In this document: positions 40,072 through 64,000 of the stretch, in pieces | Layout of the letters: each line of letters begins with the position of its first letter | How positions within the stretch are numbered: the first letter of the stretch is position 1 | Assembly (NCBI GenBank): GCA_018105865.1 | Contig: CM030867.1 | Location: forward strand, 12,483,662 to 12,547,661 | Length of the DNA: 64,000 nucleotides | Direction: 5' to 3' | Origin: Metaphire vulgaris | Lineage: Eukaryota; Annelida; Clitellata; Crassiclitellata; Megascolecidae | Notes under the pieces: generated by a model | The model's database searches: none | What the model was told of the DNA's origin: nothing | The model's input: only the letters and a program-made list of their open reading frames with translations | Program-made: the position numbers and the translations under genes

Positions 40072-42841
40072 GAGAAGGAGAAGGAGCAGATGATGCAAAT
40101 AGACAGGGATCAATTCTTTTGGATTATTTATGGTCAGTTGAGAAGCCATTGGCTGCATTTTCTGAGACTGAGTTTTGTTTTTGTCTTTGTTCCCAATGTG
40201 GTGACTAAAGCTATCAGCTTCTTTATATAGCCACTGTACTTGATGGTGTCATGTGATGACCAGGGCCATAATTCTCTGTATTATTCAGTCTTTGTATTTT
40301 GCTAGGTTCATCATTCATTCCAAGTCTAGGTGACTGGCTTGAGGTCAAAGGGAAGATTGGGTACAGTTAACAGTGCCTAACACATTGAGTTCAGTCTGAA
40401 TGCTGCATTAGTAGTCATTCAACTGAGAGAATCATTGTCTTATCCCAATGGATTTGCCATTGTTGCTATTTCGATGATTATAAGGTGTTGCCACAGTGCT
40501 AGTTCAAAGTTCTGCATCATAGTAATGAAAGTTCTCACATTTTCAACCATAAACTTATTTAAAAGCTGCATTTTACATTACTCTTCTTAAATTTGTCTTT
40601 TAATTTTTTGGCAGGCCATTATATAAACATCATCAGGTACAGTGGTCAGCTTATGCAGACTGGACTGAGGCTAAAATATTACCGGGTGACGCCATCTTCC
40701 CTTCTGCAGTCACTGCCCAGTGCTTGTTACTAGCATCACTAGACTATCATGGTCACACAATGTTCGAGAGAATCACTGAATTGCTCATTTGTTCTAGAAG
40801 TGAACTCAGTCTGAGATGAAATCATTGATGAATCCCTTCTATTAGTCCTTGAAATCATGTTTAACGCCTCCTCATCATTAGTTTCTAAGCACCTTTGTTG
40901 ATAAGTCATGCTTTATTGGGCAGTACTTGTCAATGTGAGCACATATTTAGTAATGCTCAGCCTATTTGTGTACCTTTTGTAGTTCTGTTCGTGATTTGTG
41001 ATAGGTCAGCCTTTGGTTATCTGCAATGTGTTTGGCGCTGTATGTTTGAACCTGTATTGCTTACAACTCTAGTACTAGTGTTTGTTTGTCCTCCTCCTCC
41101 CCCTCCTTCTTCTCCTCCCCCTCCTTCTTGTCCTCTTCCCTCCCCGTGGCCGAACTAGTGCTTGTAATTTTATGCTGGTTGTCACTGATCGTGCATTTAT
41201 TTGTGGATTATGGAACTGACCCTGTGCTCGATGTTGCAGTCAACTCTCGATGTTTTATACGTGTGGGAAAGCTGATTTTGGGCTTTTTCTGAATGTTTGG
41301 TTGAAATCAGAGGGTGATTCAGAATGGAGCAGATGCTTTAGCTGAGCATTTGAATTTTCCAGATGTCTTGACTTTTGATGTGATCTCAAGTTTTCTTCTT
41401 TTGACAATGAGTCACTGAATTTCAGTGGATTTTCAATATTTTCGGAATCATGATTCTGCAGTCGACTTCTACGTTTTCTTATAAATTTTTTGCCAGCTTT
41501 GTGTTGAGTGCAGATTGTTTACTATTTTAAAATATCTAATGCATAGATTTTAATGGCAGACTGCCAAACATTTCCTGGATATGTTGTCTTAACTAATAGA
41601 CACTATGCTGAAAGACAAGAAATTCTCAAAGGTATGAGTAGTAATTTTTCATGGTAAATTTTAAGTAACTGTTCAGTGTCACTACACCTTCTCTTACTTA
41701 GTGTCACTTCCTCACTAAAGACTTTGATGTAAAGGTGTTGGTGAAGGATTTGATTTTGAAATGAATTTGCTGACTTTGCCTTTTGAAGATCCTGCATGAG
41801 TGACACTTTGCTTCAGATTTTGCTCATTAAAACTCTTTTAAGCAGATTTCATTTATTAAGGAGTGACTTTGACTATCATCATGATCTCTTTCTATGTTCA
41901 CAAAAGGTGATTTCACTTTTTTGACTCAAAAGTGTTTGATGCAACTTTTCCAAACGTCCATCATTTAACTTTGCTGACCTATGTACTGTATAGGCCCTAT
42001 TTCATATGTACAGAGCAGGTACTGTAACCCCGTGGTTACAATTACAAGTCAATATTTCATAAATATTTAGAATACTGACTTAATCTTTGGAATATTAAGA
42101 ATCATCCTAAACAACTAAAGTTTTCCATGTTTTAAGCAACAGTTGCTCTAAGCCATCTAAACATTGATCTGGTCGTCTGGTTCATTTAAGTCTTTCATTC
42201 TTCCATAATAAAATTCTGTGACTTGAGTTTCCCTCAACATTTCAGAGTTTATCTGTGTGACCTGTGTCCATTTAATTGGATTTAATTGAGACCTTTGGTA
42301 ACTGTTAGTGTCAGGACCCCTCCTCAGCAGTGGTCCTTGTTGGTTGTTGTTGTTGTTGCTGGAATGTGTAGAAAAATGTAGATATATATTTGAATCAATC
42401 TGCCTGAGCCCGGAGTTTTAGTGCATTAATTGGGCCGTGACTTGCCCGCGCTTGTCTAGAGGTGTTCAGTTGCCCGGCTTTGTTTTCGTAGCCCGGCTTC
42501 AGATGGCAACTGGGCAGTAGCCTCCACCGCCACCCCCACCCCCAGTGGAGGGTGACAGCGGTCAGCGGTCCACTGGAGGCAGTTGACTTCTAAGCCAGTG
42601 AGTTTTATTGTGAAGACATTTTTCTGTTTCCTTGTTTGCTGGCATCAGTTGCATTCATCTATTGATTGATTGAGTGTAAGAAACAGCTTGAATGCAGACT
42701 GAAGTGACAACATTTTTGGAGAGACAACCGTTGTCTCGAGTTGCTTTGTTGTGCCACTCAGTATAAAGCAAGAGGTCTTTTGCAGTGGTTTCAGCATAAT
42801 TTCCGTGTTGAAGGAGGAAGACTTTCCTTTTGAGAATTCTT
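40072..42841 (+). repeat. Tandem duplication, copy 2 (~2.77 kb)
   Basis: Separated from copy 1 by a 12-bp filler that repeats GAGAATTCTT. Only this copy runs directly into the nesprin first coding exon: it ends at 42841 and the ATG is at 42862. It therefore holds what is probably the nesprin 5' leader and promoter-proximal DNA. It has an extra CTTCTCCTCCCCCTCCTT block relative to copy 1. Confidence 0.95.
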
Positions 42842-42861
42842 TCAAGGGTCTGTTCCTAGAG

Positions 42862-64000
<21,139 letters not shown>

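Noticed and set aside
38121..41292. Duplicate ORFs of 60-87 codons in both copies of the tandem block
   Set aside because: They are the same open frames copied by the duplication. They lack splice context or recognisable domains, and one contains a (CCT)n low-complexity run.

Overview
This is a 64 kb piece of metazoan nuclear DNA, most likely from a marine invertebrate. It is AT-rich and has spliced genes with GT-AG (and a few GC-AG) introns, an intron-less tRNA gene, many trinucleotide and dinucleotide microsatellites, and a dense population of short non-autonomous DNA transposons. There are no operons and no prokaryotic features. I cannot name the species; a deuterostome or lophotrochozoan would fit.

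Layout. (1) 126-4685, minus: ten exons of a long-chain acyl-CoA synthetase of the ACSL3/4 type, running off the left edge before its C-terminal half, with a possible 5' non-coding exon near 7.15 kb. (2) 5.3-11.2 kb: divergent intergenic and intronic DNA with a LINE 3' fragment and large microsatellites. (3) 11277-21150, plus: a complete 14-exon QRICH2-like (DUF4795) gene with a Gly-rich expansion in exon 1. (4) 22937-24940, minus: a complete 4-exon synaptogyrin, tail-to-tail with QRICH2. (5) 25040-28319: a 3.28 kb foldback-type element with ~0.46-0.49 kb inverted arms made partly of 35-bp palindromic units, ending 99 bp upstream of the synaptogyrin ATG. (6) 29205-30903, plus: a two-exon CCCH zinc-finger gene. 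(7) 32036-33599: a pogo-like element nested inside another inverted-repeat element; 33993-34066: tRNA-Thr(AGT). (8) 34.3-37.2 kb: unassigned DNA with dispersed repeats. (9) 37283-42841: a near-perfect 2.8 kb tandem duplication ending about 20 bp before the start codon of (10), a nesprin (SYNE1/2-like) gene on the plus strand, 42862 to the right edge. It encodes two calponin-homology domains and the first spectrin-like repeats. A 1146-nt in-frame putative cassette exon and a second 284-aa intronic ORF sit on either side of the CH2 exons.

The genes do not form a pathway: lipid activation (ACSL), sperm-flagellum protein (QRICH2), synaptic-vesicle tetraspan protein (synaptogyrin), RNA-binding-type zinc finger, and nuclear-envelope/actin linker (nesprin). 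Exon calls were made by hand from reading frame, phase continuity, splice consensus and family resemblance. No transcript evidence or database search was available.
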